A model generated the notes under the pieces. It saw only the letters and a program-made list of their open reading frames with translations. It searched no databases and was not told the DNA's origin. Below are positions 44,091 to 54,890 of a stretch of DNA of 64,000 nt, in pieces; the stretch's first letter is position 1; each line of letters begins with the position of its first letter. This DNA is from Aquipseudomonas alcaligenes (GTDB lineage: Bacteria; Pseudomonadota; Gammaproteobacteria; Pseudomonadales; Pseudomonadaceae): assembly GCF_003205495.1 (NCBI RefSeq), contig NZ_QJRX01000005.1, forward strand, positions 186,001 to 250,000, read 5' to 3'. Made by a program: the position numbers and the translations under genes.

Positions 44091-45110
44091 TTACAGCACG
44101 TTCGGCTCGATCTCCAGGCGCACGCCAAAGCGCTGCTCGATATCCGCCTGGATACGCCGGGCCAGGTCGAGCAGCTGCGCCCCCGTGGCCTGTCCATGGT
44201 TGACCAGTACCAGGGCCTGCAGGCGGTGCACGCCGGCGTCCCCCTCACGAAAGCCTTTCCACCCTGCCCGTTCGATCAGCCAGCCGGCGGCGAGCTTGCT
44301 CTGCCCCACGCCCGCCGGATAGGCAACCAGGTCGGCATACTCGGCGCGGATACGCCCGGCCAGCTCGTCCGCCACCACCGGGTTCTTGAAGAAGCTGCCG
44401 GCATTGCCCAGCTCCGCCGGATCGGGCAGCTTCTCGCGGCGGATGGCGCAGATGGCGCGGCTGACGTCGCTCGGCGTCGGCACCTCGATACCCTCGGCCT
44501 GCAGGCGCTGGCGCACCGGGCCATAGTCCAGGTGCAGGCGCGCCTGTCGACTGAGGGCAAAACGCACCCGCAGGATCAGCCAACGCCCCGGCTGCTGCTT
44601 GAACAGGCTGTCGCGGTAGGCGAAGGCGCACTCCTCCAGGCCGAACTCGCGCAGCTCACCGCTCTGGCGATCCAGCGCGGTCAGGCCGGCGAACACATCC
44701 TTGATCTCGACGCCGTAGGCACCGATGTTCTGCATCGGCGCGGCGCCGACCGTGCCGGGGATCAGGCTGAGATTCTCCAGTCCGCTCAGCCCCTGCTCCA
44801 GGCTCCACAGCACGAAGGGATGCCAGGGCTCGCCCGCCTCGGCCTCGACCAGTACCCGCGCGCCATCGTCTTCGACGATGCGCAGGCCACGGCTGGCCAT
44901 GCGCAGCACCAGGACCTCGACATCGCCAGTCAGCAGCAGGTTGCTGCCGCCACCGATGGGCAGCAGCGGCAGGCCACGGCGCTCGGCCTCGACCAGAGCC
45001 TGGCGCACCTCGCCGTCATCGCGCGCCTCGGCGAACAGCCGGGCTTTGGCATCGACGCCGAAGGTATTGAACGGCTTGAGGGAGACGTCTTCTTGCAGTT
45101 GCAGGCTCAC
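44091..45110 (-). CDS. murB: UDP-N-acetylenolpyruvoylglucosamine reductase
   Basis: This 339-residue type I MurB reduces UDP-GlcNAc-enolpyruvate to UDP-MurNAc. The FAD site is LLPIGGGSNLLL. GTVGAAPMQNIGAYG follows. Catalytic residues are near AYRDSLFK and the Ser in NAGSFFKNP. GTG start overlaps the ptpA stop (GTGA). Confidence 0.95.
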   Translation of the reverse strand: MSLQLQEDVSLKPFNTFGVDAKARLFAEARDDGEVRQALVEAERRGLPLLPIGGGSNLLLTGDVEVLVLRMASRGLRIVEDDGARVLVEAEAGEPWHPFVLWSLEQGLSGLENLSLIPGTVGAAPMQNIGAYGVEIKDVFAGLTALDRQSGELREFGLEECAFAYRDSLFKQQPGRWLILRVRFALSRQARLHLDYGPVRQRLQAEGIEVPTPSDVSRAICAIRREKLPDPAELGNAGSFFKNPVVADELAGRIRAEYADLVAYPAGVGQSKLAAGWLIERAGWKGFREGDAGVHRLQALVLVNHGQATGAQLLDLARRIQADIEQRFGVRLEIEPNVL

Positions 45111-45571
45111 AGGCGCCCCTTGATCTCGGCGAGCAGCGCGTCGCTGGCCTGCTCGATCAGGTCCAGCACCTGCTCGAAGCCGTCGGCGCCGCCATAGTAG
45201 GGATCGGGCACCTCATCCAGGGCCAGGTCGTAACGGCGCAGCAGCAGGTCCAGCTCGGCGCCGCCGCTGGCCGGACGCAGCGCCTGCAGGCGCGCCAGGT
45301 TGTCATGGTCCATGGCCAGGATCAGGTCGAAACGCTGGAAGTCCTCGCGCTGCACCTGGCGCGCGCGCAGGCCGGACAGGTCATAGCCACGGGCGGCGGC
45401 GGCCTGGCTGGAGCGATCGTCCGGCGCCTTGCCCACGTGCCAGTCGCCGGTACCGGCGGAATCCACCGTCACCCGCTCGAGCAGGCCGGTCTGCTGCAGG
45501 CGCTGGCGAAATACCCCCTCGGCCGTGGGCGAGCGGCAGATATTGCCCATGCAGACGAACAGAACGCGCAT
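45107..45571 (-). CDS. Low-molecular-weight protein-tyrosine phosphatase
   Basis: This 154-residue enzyme has P-loop VCMGNICRSPTAE (Cys7 nucleophile, Arg13) and the general acid in DPYYGG. Its start overlaps the kdsB stop (TGATG), and its stop overlaps murB, so the three are tightly coupled. The physiological substrate in Pseudomonas is not settled. Confidence 0.94.
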   Translation of the reverse strand: MRVLFVCMGNICRSPTAEGVFRQRLQQTGLLERVTVDSAGTGDWHVGKAPDDRSSQAAAARGYDLSGLRARQVQREDFQRFDLILAMDHDNLARLQALRPASGGAELDLLLRRYDLALDEVPDPYYGGADGFEQVLDLIEQASDALLAEIKGRL

Positions 45572-46335
45572 CAGGCCCCCAGCAGGCGGCGCACCCGCTC
45601 CAGGTCTTCCGGGGTATCGACGCCGGCCGGCGGCGCTTCCAGGGCATCGGCGACATGGATGCGCACGCCGTGCCACAGGGCGCGCAGCTGCTCCAGGCAC
45701 TCGGTGTCCTCCAGCCAGCACGGGCCCCAGGCGACGAAGTCATGCAGGAAACCGGCACGGTAGGCGTAGATGCCGATATGGCGGCGATAGGGCACGCCCT
45801 CCGGCAGCGCATCGCGGTTGCGGGCGAAGCTGTCGCGGGCCCAGGCGATGGGCGCGCGGCTGAAAGTCAGGGCCAGGCCGCTCTTGTCGCTGACCACCTT
45901 GACCACATTGGGGTTGAACAAGGCCTGCACATCCTCGATCGGCTCGGCCAGGGTGGCGATGCCGGCCTGCGGATTGGCGGCCAGGTTGGCCGCCACCTGA
46001 TCGATGATGGCGGGCGGAATCAGCGGCTCGTCGCCCTGCACGTTGACCACTATGGCATCGGCGGCGAGGCCGAGCTGGGTCGCCACCTCGGCCAGGCGGT
46101 CGGTGCCGGAGTTGTGGTCGACACGGGTCATCAGCACTTCGGCGCCGAAGCCCTGGCAGGCCTCGAGGATGCGTACATCATCGGTGGCCACCACCACGCG
46201 GGCGGCGGAGCTCTTCTTCGCCTGCTCCCAGACGTGCTGGATCATGGGCTTGCCGGCAATGTCCTGCAGCGGCTTGCCGGGCAGGCGGCTGGAGGCGTAG
46301 CGGGCGGGAATGACTACGGTGAAGGTGTGGCTCAT
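45571..46335 (-). CDS. kdsB: 3-deoxy-manno-octulosonate cytidylyltransferase
   Basis: This 254-residue enzyme activates Kdo as CMP-Kdo for lipid A core synthesis. [15 protein letters not shown] binds [13 protein letters not shown] holds the metal-binding Asp, and [10 protein letters not shown] binds Kdo. It lies directly downstream of the Trm112-like gene with no gap. Confidence 0.96.
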   Translation of the reverse strand: MSHTFTVVIPARYASSRLPGKPLQDIAGKPMIQHVWEQAKKSSAARVVVATDDVRILEACQGFGAEVLMTRVDHNSGTDRLAEVATQLGLAADAIVVNVQGDEPLIPPAIIDQVAANLAANPQAGIATLAEPIEDVQALFNPNVVKVVSDKSGLALTFSRAPIAWARDSFARNRDALPEGVPYRRHIGIYAYRAGFLHDFVAWGPCWLEDTECLEQLRALWHGVRIHVADALEAPPAGVDTPEDLERVRRLLGA

Positions 46336-46521
46336 TTACTTGTCCAGACGCTCGTCGACGGTCAGGGTGCGCGCCTCGCTCTCCAGCATCACCGGGATGC
46401 CGTCGCGGATCGGGTAGGCCAGGCCGGCGCCCTTGCTGATCAGCTCGGTCTTGTCTTCGGAGAGCTGCAGCGGGCCCTTGCAGACCGGGCAGGCCAGGAT
46501 ATCGAGCAGTTTGGTGTCCAT
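46336..46521 (-). CDS. Trm112-family (YcaR-like) small protein
   Basis: This 61-residue protein has [20 protein letters not shown] with a CxxC and [11 protein letters not shown], typical of YcaR/UPF0434. It lies between lpxK and kdsB as in E. coli. It may bind zinc or act as an activator of methyltransferases; the partner is unknown. Confidence 0.95.
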   Translation of the reverse strand: MDTKLLDILACPVCKGPLQLSEDKTELISKGAGLAYPIRDGIPVMLESEARTLTVDERLDK

Positions 46522-46559
46522 CGGGGTGTCCTTGCTGGCGTTGTGAGCGCCGGTAAGGC

Positions 46560-47564
46560 TCAGGCCTTGTCCGGCAGTAGACGGGTCAGTTCGCGGTCGA
46601 GCCAGGCGACGAAGGCCGCCGAGGGCGCCGCCTCCACCGCCAGGTACCACCAGTCGGCAGCGGCGAAGGCCCGGCATTTCACCGCATCCTTCTCGGTCAT
46701 CAGCAGCGGCAGTGCGGGGCTGAACTGCAGGGCCTCGGGACTGAAGCTGGCGTGGTCGGCGAAGGGATGCGCGATCGGCCGCCAGTTTAGCGCTTCGAGG
46801 GTATTGAAGAAACGCTGCGGGTTGCCGATGCCGGCCACCGCATGGACCCGCTGGCCGGGCGGGAAGTGACCGAGGGCAGCGCGCTCGCCGCTGCACAGGT
46901 TGACCAGGGCGGTCGGGCGCAGCTGCAGGGCATAGCCCTGCGCGTCATCCTCGACGGCGCCATTGCACAGCACCGCATCCACCTCGGCCAGACGCTCGGC
47001 CGGCTCGCGCAGGGGGCCGGCCGGCAGGCAGCGACCATTGCCCAGGCCACGGGCGGCATCCACCAATACCAGCTCCAGGTCGCGGGCCAGGCGGTAGTGT
47101 TGCAGGCCGTCGTCGCAGAGGATCAGGTCCAGGGTTTCCTGCGCCAGCAACGCCTGCACGGCGCGGGCGCGCTGCGGGTCGATCACCAGCGGCACGCCCG
47201 TGCGCTGCACGATCAGCAGCGGCTCGTCGCCGGCTTGGTCGGCGGCATGCTCGGCCCGCACGCGCCAGGGCAGCTGCGGCGGCGTGGCGCCATAGCCACG
47301 ACTGACCACGCCGACGCGCAGGCCGCGGGCCCGGCAGTGCTCGATCAGCCAGAGGATCATCGGGGTCTTGCCGGTACCACCGACCGTGACATTGCCCACC
47401 ACGACGACCGGTACGGGTGCGCGATAGATATCGCCCTCCCCGGCCAGGAAGGCGCGGCGCTTGCCCTGCACCACGCGCCGGTACAGCCACTCCAGCGGGC
47501 GCAGCAGGGTCAGGGCCGGATGGCCCTGGTACCAGGCGGCAGTGAGCCGGTCGGCCAGGCTCAA
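46560..47564 (-). CDS. lpxK: Tetraacyldisaccharide 4'-kinase
   Basis: This 334-residue membrane-associated kinase phosphorylates the lipid A precursor. The P-loop is [24 protein letters not shown] carries conserved Asp residues, and [11 protein letters not shown] lies near the end. The start is TTG at 47564, which overlaps the exbD stop (TTGA); no other start gives [16 protein letters not shown]. Confidence 0.93.
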   Translation of the reverse strand: MSLADRLTAAWYQGHPALTLLRPLEWLYRRVVQGKRRAFLAGEGDIYRAPVPVVVVGNVTVGGTGKTPMILWLIEHCRARGLRVGVVSRGYGATPPQLPWRVRAEHAADQAGDEPLLIVQRTGVPLVIDPQRARAVQALLAQETLDLILCDDGLQHYRLARDLELVLVDAARGLGNGRCLPAGPLREPAERLAEVDAVLCNGAVEDDAQGYALQLRPTALVNLCSGERAALGHFPPGQRVHAVAGIGNPQRFFNTLEALNWRPIAHPFADHASFSPEALQFSPALPLLMTEKDAVKCRAFAAADWWYLAVEAAPSAAFVAWLDRELTRLLPDKA

Positions 47565-47989
47565 GGCTTGGCCTCGGCCTCGACCGTGGTGATGCGCAGG
47601 TGGGAGAAGCCCAGCTTGCCGGCCGCGTCCATCGCGGTGATCACCGCCTGGTGCGGGGTCTTGGCATCGGCGCTGATGGCCAGTGGCAGGCTGTTGTCAC
47701 CACCGGACTCCTTGCCAAGGGCCGCCATCAGGCCCTCCAGGTCATTCTTCAGCAGGGCCTGGCCGTTCAGCGAATAGCTGCCCTCGGGGCTGATCAGCAC
47801 TTCCAGCTGCTTGAGCTCGGTGGCCTCCGGCGGCGTACCGCTGGCGGCCTCGGGCAGGTCGACCTTGAGCTGGGTCTCGCGGGTGAAGGTGGTGGTGACC
47901 ACGAAGAACAGCAGCAGGATGAACACCACGTCGATCAGCGACGCCAGGTTGATCTCGACGTTCTCCCGCGGTTTGCGCCGGAACTTCAC
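47561..47989 (-). CDS. ExbD/TolR-family biopolymer transport protein
   Basis: This 142-residue protein has one N-terminal transmembrane helix with the protonatable Asp in [20 protein letters not shown], and a periplasmic domain. With the ExbB-like gene it makes a proton-driven energy transducer. GTG start overlaps the upstream stop (GTGA). Next to lpxK, as in other Pseudomonas. Confidence 0.93.
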   Translation of the reverse strand: MKFRRKPRENVEINLASLIDVVFILLLFFVVTTTFTRETQLKVDLPEAASGTPPEATELKQLEVLISPEGSYSLNGQALLKNDLEGLMAALGKESGGDNSLPLAISADAKTPHQAVITAMDAAGKLGFSHLRITTVEAEAKP

Positions 47990-48657
47990 GCCTTCCTGCC
48001 CTCTTTGCGGGATTCCTTCGACGCCGGCGCGCTGCCGTTGCCCAGGTCGACGTCACGGTCGCCCTGCACCACTTCCACCAGCTTGATCGCCTCCTGCTCC
48101 ATGCCGACCACCAGCTCGTCGACGCGGCGCTGCAGGAAACGGTGGAAGAACAGCGCCGGGATGGCCACGAACAGGCCGGCGGCGGTGGTGATCAGGGCCT
48201 TGGAGATGCCACCGGCGAGTTGCGCGGCATTGGCCATGTTGGTGCCGATAAAGGCGCTGAAGATGTCGATCATGCCCAGCACGGTACCCAGCAGGCCGAG
48301 CAGCGGGGCCACCCCGGCGATGGTGCCGAGGGCATTGAGGTAGCGCTCCAGCTCATGGATGACGCGGGCGGCGGCTTCCTCGATGCACTCCTTCATGATC
48401 TCGCGACCATGCTTGGAGTTGGCCAGGCCGGCGGCGAGGATCTGCCCCAGCGGCGAGTTGGCGCGCAGCTCCTTGAGCTTGTCGTTGGTGAGCTTCTTTT
48501 CCTTGATCCACAGCCACACCTGGCCCAGCAGATGGGGCGGCGTGATGCGGCTCGGCCGCAGGGTCCAGAGGCGCTCGGCGATGATGCCGGCGGCGGCGAT
48601 GGAACACAGAATGATCGGCAGCATCATCCAGCCGCCAGATTTGACCAGCTCCCACAC
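47986..48657 (-). CDS. ExbB/TolQ/MotA-family proton channel protein
   Basis: This 223-residue protein has three transmembrane helices (about 10-30, 110-135, 155-180) and LGTIAGVAPLLGLLGTVLGMI, the MotA/TolQ/ExbB signature. The GTG start at 48657 (MWELVKSGG) is preferred because it has GAGGGGG upstream and matches relatives; a GTG at 48690 would add 11 residues. It partners the ExbD gene. Confidence 0.92.
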   Translation of the reverse strand: MWELVKSGGWMMLPIILCSIAAAGIIAERLWTLRPSRITPPHLLGQVWLWIKEKKLTNDKLKELRANSPLGQILAAGLANSKHGREIMKECIEEAAARVIHELERYLNALGTIAGVAPLLGLLGTVLGMIDIFSAFIGTNMANAAQLAGGISKALITTAAGLFVAIPALFFHRFLQRRVDELVVGMEQEAIKLVEVVQGDRDVDLGNGSAPASKESRKEGRKA

Positions 48658-48729
48658 GGTAGTGAATCCCCCTCGGAAAAGTGGCGCCACTCTAGCATAG
48701 GGTCGCGCCGGCGCAGACCTCCCCGGTTC

Positions 48730-50955
48730 TCATTTTTCCCGCCAGAAACGCGGGCGCTCGCGCCAGGCGGCAATGCCCTCGCCTGCGCCCAGCACTAGCC
48801 GGATGGCGCCGAGCTCGGCGCTGTCATGCAGGGCAATGTCCCGCGCCTCGTAGCGCGCCACGACGCGCGGATGCGGATGACCGAAGGGGTTGTGCCAGCC
48901 GCGCGACAGCAGCGCGCCACGCGGCGCCACGGCGTCGAGGAACGCGCCGCTGGAGGAGCTGCGACTGCCATGGTGCGGCACCTGCAGCCAGTCCGCGCGC
49001 AGATCCCGGCCAGCGGCCATGAGCGCCCTTTCCGCCGCCTCGTCGATATCGCCGGTGAGCAGCAGCGCCTCGCCTGCGGCCGCCACCTTGAGCAGGCAGG
49101 AGGCCTGGTTACCCGCCTGCGCCGCGGACCAGCGCCAGGTGGTGAAACGCACACCGTCCCACTCCCAGCTGGCGCCATCGACACAGGCACCGGCCTGCAA
49201 CTCCTCCGGCAGAACCGCTGCCTCGCCGCTCAGCACCCGCCCCACCGCCATGCCTCGCACCACAGCCCCGGCACCGCCGGCATGATCGCTGTCGGCATGG
49301 CTGAGCAGCAACAGGTCGAGGCGGCCGACACCCAGCTGGCGCAGCGAGGGCAGCACCACCCGCTCGCCCAGGTCGAAGTCGCCGAAGCGCGGCCCGGCGT
49401 CGTACAGCAGCACGTGCTCACGGGTACGCACCAGCACGGCCAGGCCCTGGCCGACGTCCAGCTGCCAGACTTCCGCCTGCCCCGCAGGAATGCGCTCGCG
49501 CGGCGGCAGCAACACTGCCAGCAGCATGACCAGGCCGAAGCCACGCAGCGGCACACCGGCCGGCAACAGGCAGAGCAGTACCCCCAGGCTGGCGAGCAGC
49601 CAGCACCAGAGCGGCACGGCGGTGGGCAACCAGGCTGGCAGCATTGCGGCTATCCAGGCCAGCGTCTGGAACAACAGCTCCAGCAGGCCACCGGCCAGCC
49701 ACAGCAACCCCTCACCCAGCCAGGGTACGGGCAGCAACAGGGTTCCGAGCAGCGCCAGCGGCACCACCAGCAGGCTGACCCAGGGCACGGCGAGCAGGTT
49801 GGCCAGCGGCCCGCTCAGGCTCAGCGGCAGGCCGAGAGCGAAGAACAGCGGCAGCAGGCCTAGCGCCAGGGTCCACTGGGCACGCCACCAGACGCGCCAC
49901 CAGGACCAGGCACCGAGCCGCCCACCGAACACCCAGGCGAGCACCGCCACGGCGCCGAAGGACAACCAGAAGCCGGCCTGCAGACTGGCCAGCGGCTCGA
50001 CCAGCAGCACTAGGACGAAGGCCAGCAGCAGCGGCCACCACAGGCCCAGGTGGCGGAAGCGCAGGCGCCACAGCAGCACCAGGGCGACCATCACGCAGGC
50101 GCGGCGCACCGGCACCTCGAAGCCGGCCAGCAGGCCGTAGCCCAGCGCCCCGGCGAAGGCCAGGGCGCAGGCCCAGGGCAACCAGGGCAGCGCCCGCGGC
50201 CACAGCCCGAGCCGCACCAACCCGGCAACCAGGCCGTAGAGCAGCGCCGCCAGCAGCGCCACGTGCTGGCCGGAGATCACCAGCAGGTGCACCGTGCCGG
50301 TGTCCTGCAGCACCTGCCAGTCGGCCCGACTGAGCCCGGAGTCGTCGCCCAGCACCAGCGCCGCCAGGCCGCCGGCGCGGCCGAACGCCTCGACGGCGAG
50401 CAGTCGCTGGCGCAGCGCATCGCGCCAGGCAGCCGGCCCCGAGGCCGGGCGCAGGCGCTCGCCGGCCTTGACCGTGCCGCTGGCGCCGATGCGCTGCGCC
50501 AGCAGCCAGGCCTCGTAATCAAAGCCCTGTGGGTTGACCAGGCCCCGCGGACGCTTGAGCTTGACCGCCAGGCGCCAGCGCTCGCCGGCCAGCAGCGGCG
50601 GTCCGTCGTACCAGGCCAGGCGCATACGCGCGGGCAGGCGGTGCGTCCGTGCGGTCGCGTCTTCCAGCTGGAAGCGCACCACGCCCGCAGCGACTTCCGG
50701 CAACCCGCTGACCCGTCCCTCCAGCCACAGGGTGCGGCCATCGAGCTCCACGGCAAGGCGATCATCCAGGGCCGACTGCGCACTGAAGCAGGCCCAGACG
50801 AAGCCGAGCAGAAAAAAGGAGACCGGATGACTGCGCCAGGGCAACAGCATCAGCGCCAGCGGCAGCAACGCCAGCAGCAGCCAGGTCGGCAGCAGCGCCG
50901 GCAACAGCGGCAGGCTGGCCAGCCCCGCCGCCAGCGCGAACATTCCCTTGCGCAT
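48730..50955 (-). CDS. ComEC/Rec2-type DNA-uptake channel protein
   Basis: This 741-residue protein has many transmembrane helices. The competence domain contains GDDSGLSRADWQVLQDTGTVHLLVISGQHVALLA in its middle. A C-terminal metallo-beta-lactamase-like domain has LLLSHADSDHAGGAGAVV and PHHGSRSSSS. It should move single-stranded DNA across the inner membrane in natural transformation. The start at 50955 has AGGATGGG and avoids an extension that overlaps the divergent gene. Confidence 0.93.
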   Translation of the reverse strand: MRKGMFALAAGLASLPLLPALLPTWLLLALLPLALMLLPWRSHPVSFFLLGFVWACFSAQSALDDRLAVELDGRTLWLEGRVSGLPEVAAGVVRFQLEDATARTHRLPARMRLAWYDGPPLLAGERWRLAVKLKRPRGLVNPQGFDYEAWLLAQRIGASGTVKAGERLRPASGPAAWRDALRQRLLAVEAFGRAGGLAALVLGDDSGLSRADWQVLQDTGTVHLLVISGQHVALLAALLYGLVAGLVRLGLWPRALPWLPWACALAFAGALGYGLLAGFEVPVRRACVMVALVLLWRLRFRHLGLWWPLLLAFVLVLLVEPLASLQAGFWLSFGAVAVLAWVFGGRLGAWSWWRVWWRAQWTLALGLLPLFFALGLPLSLSGPLANLLAVPWVSLLVVPLALLGTLLLPVPWLGEGLLWLAGGLLELLFQTLAWIAAMLPAWLPTAVPLWCWLLASLGVLLCLLPAGVPLRGFGLVMLLAVLLPPRERIPAGQAEVWQLDVGQGLAVLVRTREHVLLYDAGPRFGDFDLGERVVLPSLRQLGVGRLDLLLLSHADSDHAGGAGAVVRGMAVGRVLSGEAAVLPEELQAGACVDGASWEWDGVRFTTWRWSAAQAGNQASCLLKVAAAGEALLLTGDIDEAAERALMAAGRDLRADWLQVPHHGSRSSSSGAFLDAVAPRGALLSRGWHNPFGHPHPRVVARYEARDIALHDSAELGAIRLVLGAGEGIAAWRERPRFWREK

Positions 50956-51052
50956 CGCATCCCATCCTGGGTTATCCGCTGTCACAAAGCGGCCAAGCCG
51001 CCCTGCCAGCATCGGTGCATAATAGCCGCGCTTCTGCCTTTCGAGACTGCCC

Positions 51053-51580
51053 ATGCCGCGTCGCTTGTTCAAACGCTACATGCCCGATCCGACCCTGGTT
51101 CGCGAGCACAAGTCCCTGCGCTTTCTCGGCGCACTGCTGCACGACCCCAACCTCTGGCACCTCAATCGCCACTCGGTATCGCGCGCCATGGCCGTCGGCC
51201 TGTTCGCTGCCTTCGTGCCCATGCCGATGCAGATGCTGCTGGCCGCCAGCCTGGCCATCCCGATCCGCGCCAACCTGCCGATCTCGGTGGGCCTGGTCTG
51301 GCTGACCAACCCCGTGACCATGCCGCCGATCTTCTACTGCACCTACAAGCTGGGCGCGCTGCTGATGGGCATACCACCGGTGGAGCTGCCGGAGGAACTG
51401 ACCTGGGATTGGATCACCGGTGAGCTGGCCACCCATTGGCAGCCCTTCCTGCTCGGCTCCCTGCTAAGTGGCACGGTGCTGGCGGCCAGCGCCTACGGCC
51501 TGACCATGGCCTACTGGCGCTGGTGGGTAGCGCACAACTGGCGCAAGCGCGCCGAGCGCCGCCGGCAGGCCACCGATTAG
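51053..51580 (+). CDS. DUF2062 membrane protein
   Basis: This 175-residue protein has the DUF2062 pattern RHSVSRAMAVGLFAAFVPMPMQM and WLTNPVTMPPIFYCTYKLG with about three transmembrane helices. The family occurs next to glycosyltransferases and comEC; the function is unknown. It is divergent from comEC with a 97-bp shared promoter region. Confidence 0.92.
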   Translation: MPRRLFKRYMPDPTLVREHKSLRFLGALLHDPNLWHLNRHSVSRAMAVGLFAAFVPMPMQMLLAASLAIPIRANLPISVGLVWLTNPVTMPPIFYCTYKLGALLMGIPPVELPEELTWDWITGELATHWQPFLLGSLLSGTVLAASAYGLTMAYWRWWVAHNWRKRAERRRQATD

Positions 51581-51589
51581 ATGAAGAAA

Positions 51590-51612
51590 AACGCCGCGAT
51601 GATCGCGGCGTT
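51590..51612. terminator. Bidirectional terminator between DUF2062 and lol genes
   Basis: AACGCCGCGA and TCGCGGCGTT form a perfect 10-bp stem with a 3-nt loop, with A-rich and T-rich flanks between convergent genes. Confidence 0.8.
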
Positions 51613-51619
51613 CTTGTCT

Positions 51620-52864
51620 TCACTCGTAGCGCAAGGCCTCGGCCGGCTGCGTGCGTGACGCCCGCCAGGACGGGTAGAGAGTGGCGAGGAAGCTCATGCT
51701 CAGCGCCGCGCCGCAGATCAGCAGCACGTCCAGGCCGCGCAGGTCGGACGGCAGGCTGCTGATGAAGTAAACGTCCGAGCTGAAGATGTGCGCGCCGCTG
51801 GCCTTCTCCAGCCAGGCCACCCAGTCGCTGACATTGAGCGCGACCGTCACGCCCAGCACGCCGCCGATCAGGGTGCCGATGCAGCCGATCACCGTGCCCT
51901 GGACCATGAAGGTGGCCATGATCTGCCCCGGCGTGGCGCCCAAGGTGCGCAGGATGGCGATGTCGGCGCGCTTGTCCGCCACCACCATGATCAGCGTGGC
52001 GATGATGTTGAAGGCGGCCACCGCGATGATCAGCAGCAACAGCAGGCCGATCATGGTCTTCTCCATCTGCATGGCGCTGAACAGGCTGCCCTGGGTGCGG
52101 GTCCAGTCAATCGACTTGTAGCCCGAACCCAGCTCTGCGGCGATGGCGGCCGACACCTGCGGCGCCTGGTACAGGTCCTTGAGGGCGATGCGCACGCTCT
52201 GCACCTGCCCGTCCTGCATGCGCTGGATGCTGGAGGCATCGGCGATATGGATCAGCGCCAGGCTGCCATCCAGCTCGGCGCCGACCTTGAACACGCCGAC
52301 CACCGACAGGCGCAGCATGCGTGGGGTGATGCCGCCGGCGGCCTTGCTCGCCTCCGGCACTATCAGGGTCAGCTTGTCGCCGACACTCAGGCGGAAACGG
52401 CGTGCGCTGATCTCGCCGATCACCACACCGAACTCGCCGGCCTTGAGGTCTTCCAGGCGGCCCTGGACCATGTGCCGACCGATGATCGAGACCTTCTGTT
52501 CCTCCGCCGGGTCGATGCCGTTGATCTGCACCGGCTGCATGCTGCCCTTGTAGGAGAACATGCCTTCCAGCTCGGCGAAGGGCGCGGCGCCGGTGACCTG
52601 CGGGTGCTGCATCGCGGTGGCGGCCACCGCCTGCCAGTCGTCCAGCGGCCGGTCGGCGCTCAGGGCGGCGTGCGGCACCATGCCGAGGATGCGCGAGCTC
52701 ATCTCCTTCTGGAAACCGTTCATCACCGACAGCACCACGATCATCGCCAGCACGCCGAGGGCCAGACCGATCATCGAGGTCAGCGAGATGAAGGAGATGT
52801 AGTGGTTGCGCCGCTTGGCCCGGGTGTAGCGGGTACCGACGAAGAGCGAGAGTGGTCTGAACAT
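51620..52864 (-). CDS. lolE: LolC/LolE-family lipoprotein-release permease (third gene of lol operon)
   Basis: This 414-residue protein has four transmembrane helices (one N-terminal, three C-terminal) and a large periplasmic domain, the MacB/FtsX-like layout of LolC/E. It extracts mature lipoproteins from the inner membrane for LolA. It is very similar to the first gene of the operon ([20 protein letters not shown] and RTLGATPGQIMATFM). It starts 1 bp after the lolD stop. Assignment as lolE rather than lolC rests on operon order. Confidence 0.87.
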   Translation of the reverse strand: MFRPLSLFVGTRYTRAKRRNHYISFISLTSMIGLALGVLAMIVVLSVMNGFQKEMSSRILGMVPHAALSADRPLDDWQAVAATAMQHPQVTGAAPFAELEGMFSYKGSMQPVQINGIDPAEEQKVSIIGRHMVQGRLEDLKAGEFGVVIGEISARRFRLSVGDKLTLIVPEASKAAGGITPRMLRLSVVGVFKVGAELDGSLALIHIADASSIQRMQDGQVQSVRIALKDLYQAPQVSAAIAAELGSGYKSIDWTRTQGSLFSAMQMEKTMIGLLLLLIIAVAAFNIIATLIMVVADKRADIAILRTLGATPGQIMATFMVQGTVIGCIGTLIGGVLGVTVALNVSDWVAWLEKASGAHIFSSDVYFISSLPSDLRGLDVLLICGAALSMSFLATLYPSWRASRTQPAEALRYE

Positions 52865-52865
52865 A

Positions 52866-53549
52866 TCAGGCGGCTACCAGTCGGCCTTCTTCCAGGCGCA
52901 GCACGCGGTCCATCTGGCCGGCCAGCTGCGGGTCGTGGGTCACCACCAGGAAGGCGGTGCGCGAATCGCGGCTGAGCTCGCGCATCAGCTCCTGGATGCC
53001 CTGGGCGGTGTGCTGGTCGAGGTTGCCGGTGGGCTCATCGAGCAGCACCAGGGCCGGGTTGTTGACCAGGGCGCGGGCGATGGCCACGCGCTGGCGCTCG
53101 CCGCCGGACAGCTCGGCCGGCTTGTGCGACAGGCGATGGCCGAGGCTGACCCGCTGCAGCAGCGCGCTGGCGCGCTGGCGTGCCTCGGGGATCGGCGTCT
53201 TGCCGATCAGCAGCGGCATGCACACGTTCTCCAGCGCGGTGAACTCCGGCAGCAGGTGGTGGAACTGGTAGACGAAGCCCAGCGCGCGGTTGCGCAGCAG
53301 GCCGCGGGCCTTCTCGTTCAGCGCCGAGAGCTCCTCGCCGGCCAGCCAGACGCTGCCCTTGCTCGGCGTATCCAGGCCGCCGAGCATGTTCAGCAGGGTG
53401 CTCTTGCCCGAACCGGAGGTGCCGACAATGGCCACCCGCTCGCCGGGCAGCAGCTCCAGCTCGACGTTGCTCAGCACCTCGACCGTCTGCGGGCCTTCCT
53501 CGTAGCTTTTGCCCAGGTTGCGGCAACTCAGCACGGACTTGTCACTCAT
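52866..53549 (-). CDS. lolD: Lipoprotein-releasing ABC transporter ATPase LolD
   Basis: This 227-residue ATPase has Walker [10 protein letters not shown], signature [10 protein letters not shown], Walker B ALVLLDEP and the H-loop VTHD. It powers lipoprotein release by LolC and LolE. The start at 53549 overlaps the end of the upstream lolC by 8 bp. Confidence 0.95.
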   Translation of the reverse strand: MSDKSVLSCRNLGKSYEEGPQTVEVLSNVELELLPGERVAIVGTSGSGKSTLLNMLGGLDTPSKGSVWLAGEELSALNEKARGLLRNRALGFVYQFHHLLPEFTALENVCMPLLIGKTPIPEARQRASALLQRVSLGHRLSHKPAELSGGERQRVAIARALVNNPALVLLDEPTGNLDQHTAQGIQELMRELSRDSRTAFLVVTHDPQLAGQMDRVLRLEEGRLVAA

Positions 53550-54792
53550 AACGCAAAGCCTCCGCAGGCTGGGTGCGCGCCGCACGCCAGGCCGGATAAA
53601 GGGTGGCAAGGAAACTCAGGACCAGGGCGGCGCCGCAGACCAGCGCCACATCCGAGCCCAGCACCTGCGAGGGCAGGTAGTCGATGAAATACACCTCGGA
53701 ATTGAGGAACTGGATGCCCAGCAGGCTCTCCAGCCCCTTGATCGCCGCGCTGACATTGAGCGCGGCGAGCACGCCGAGCACGCCGCCGACCAGGGTGCCG
53801 ACCACGCCGATCACCGAGCCCTGGACCATGAAGGTAGCCATGATCTGCCGTGGCGTGGCCCCTAAGGTGCGCAGGATGGCGATATCGGCCTTCTTGTCGG
53901 TCACCACCATCACCAGGGTGGAGATGATGTTGAAGGCGGCCACCGCGACGATCAGCAGCAGCAGCAGGCCGATCATGGTCTTCTCCATGCGGATGGCCTG
54001 GTACAGGTTGCCGTGGGTACGGGTCCAGTCGCGGGCATAGAAGTCCTGCTCGCGCAGCAGGGTGGCCAGCTCCCAGGCCACCTGCGGCGCCTGGAACAGG
54101 TCGTGCAGCTTGAGGCGGATGCCCTGCACCTCGTCGGACTTGAGGCGCAGCAGGCGACCGGCGTCCTGCACATGGGTCATCACCACGTGGCCGTCGATCT
54201 CGCCGGCGCCGACATGGAAGATGCCGACCACGGTGAAGCGCTTCATGCGCGGGAACATGCCGGCCGGGGTCACCGCCACCTCGGGGGCGACGAAGGTGAC
54301 CTTGTCGCCGATGGCCAGGCCCAGCTTCTTCGCCGCCAGGTCGCCGATGAGGATGCCGAAGCCGCCGGCCTTAAGCGAATCCAGCGAACCCTCGCGGAAG
54401 TAGTTGCCGATGATCGACACCTTGGCCTCTTCGGCCGGATCGATGGCGTTGACCAGCACCTTCTGCACCTGGCCGTTGTTGGTCAGCAGGCCCTGCATCT
54501 GGGTAAAGGGGGCGATGGCCGCCACCTGCGGGTGGCGCTGCAGGCCCTCGCCGATGGTGCGCCAGTCCTGGATCGGCGTGGCGCTGTCGAGGGTGGCGTG
54601 GGGCACCATGCCCAGCACGCGCTCGCGCATCTCGCGGTCGAAGCCGTTCATCACCGACAGCACGACGGTCATCACCAGCACGCCCAGGGCCAGGCCGATG
54701 ATGGAAGTCAGGGAGATGAAGGAGACGAACAGGCTGCGGCGCTTGGCTCGCGTGTAACGCACGCCGATGAAGAACGGCAGGGGTCTGAACAT
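53542..54792 (-). CDS. lolC: LolC/LolE-family lipoprotein-release permease (first gene of lol operon)
   Basis: This 416-residue permease has the same layout as the third gene: four transmembrane helices and a large periplasmic loop. [20 protein letters not shown] and [18 protein letters not shown] are shared segments. By order it is LolC, whose periplasmic hook recruits LolA. The two permeases are strongly similar across the membrane parts and differ in the periplasmic loop. Confidence 0.87.
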   Translation of the reverse strand: MFRPLPFFIGVRYTRAKRRSLFVSFISLTSIIGLALGVLVMTVVLSVMNGFDREMRERVLGMVPHATLDSATPIQDWRTIGEGLQRHPQVAAIAPFTQMQGLLTNNGQVQKVLVNAIDPAEEAKVSIIGNYFREGSLDSLKAGGFGILIGDLAAKKLGLAIGDKVTFVAPEVAVTPAGMFPRMKRFTVVGIFHVGAGEIDGHVVMTHVQDAGRLLRLKSDEVQGIRLKLHDLFQAPQVAWELATLLREQDFYARDWTRTHGNLYQAIRMEKTMIGLLLLLIVAVAAFNIISTLVMVVTDKKADIAILRTLGATPRQIMATFMVQGSVIGVVGTLVGGVLGVLAALNVSAAIKGLESLLGIQFLNSEVYFIDYLPSQVLGSDVALVCGAALVLSFLATLYPAWRAARTQPAEALRYE

Positions 54793-54890
54793 GAGTGAGG
54801 GGTTCGCTGGCGAAAAGGGAGAAACGTCCTTGTGGCGGGGCTTGGCGCGCGGCTTTACACTCAGACCACCACTGCTGCCATGGGTTCGCC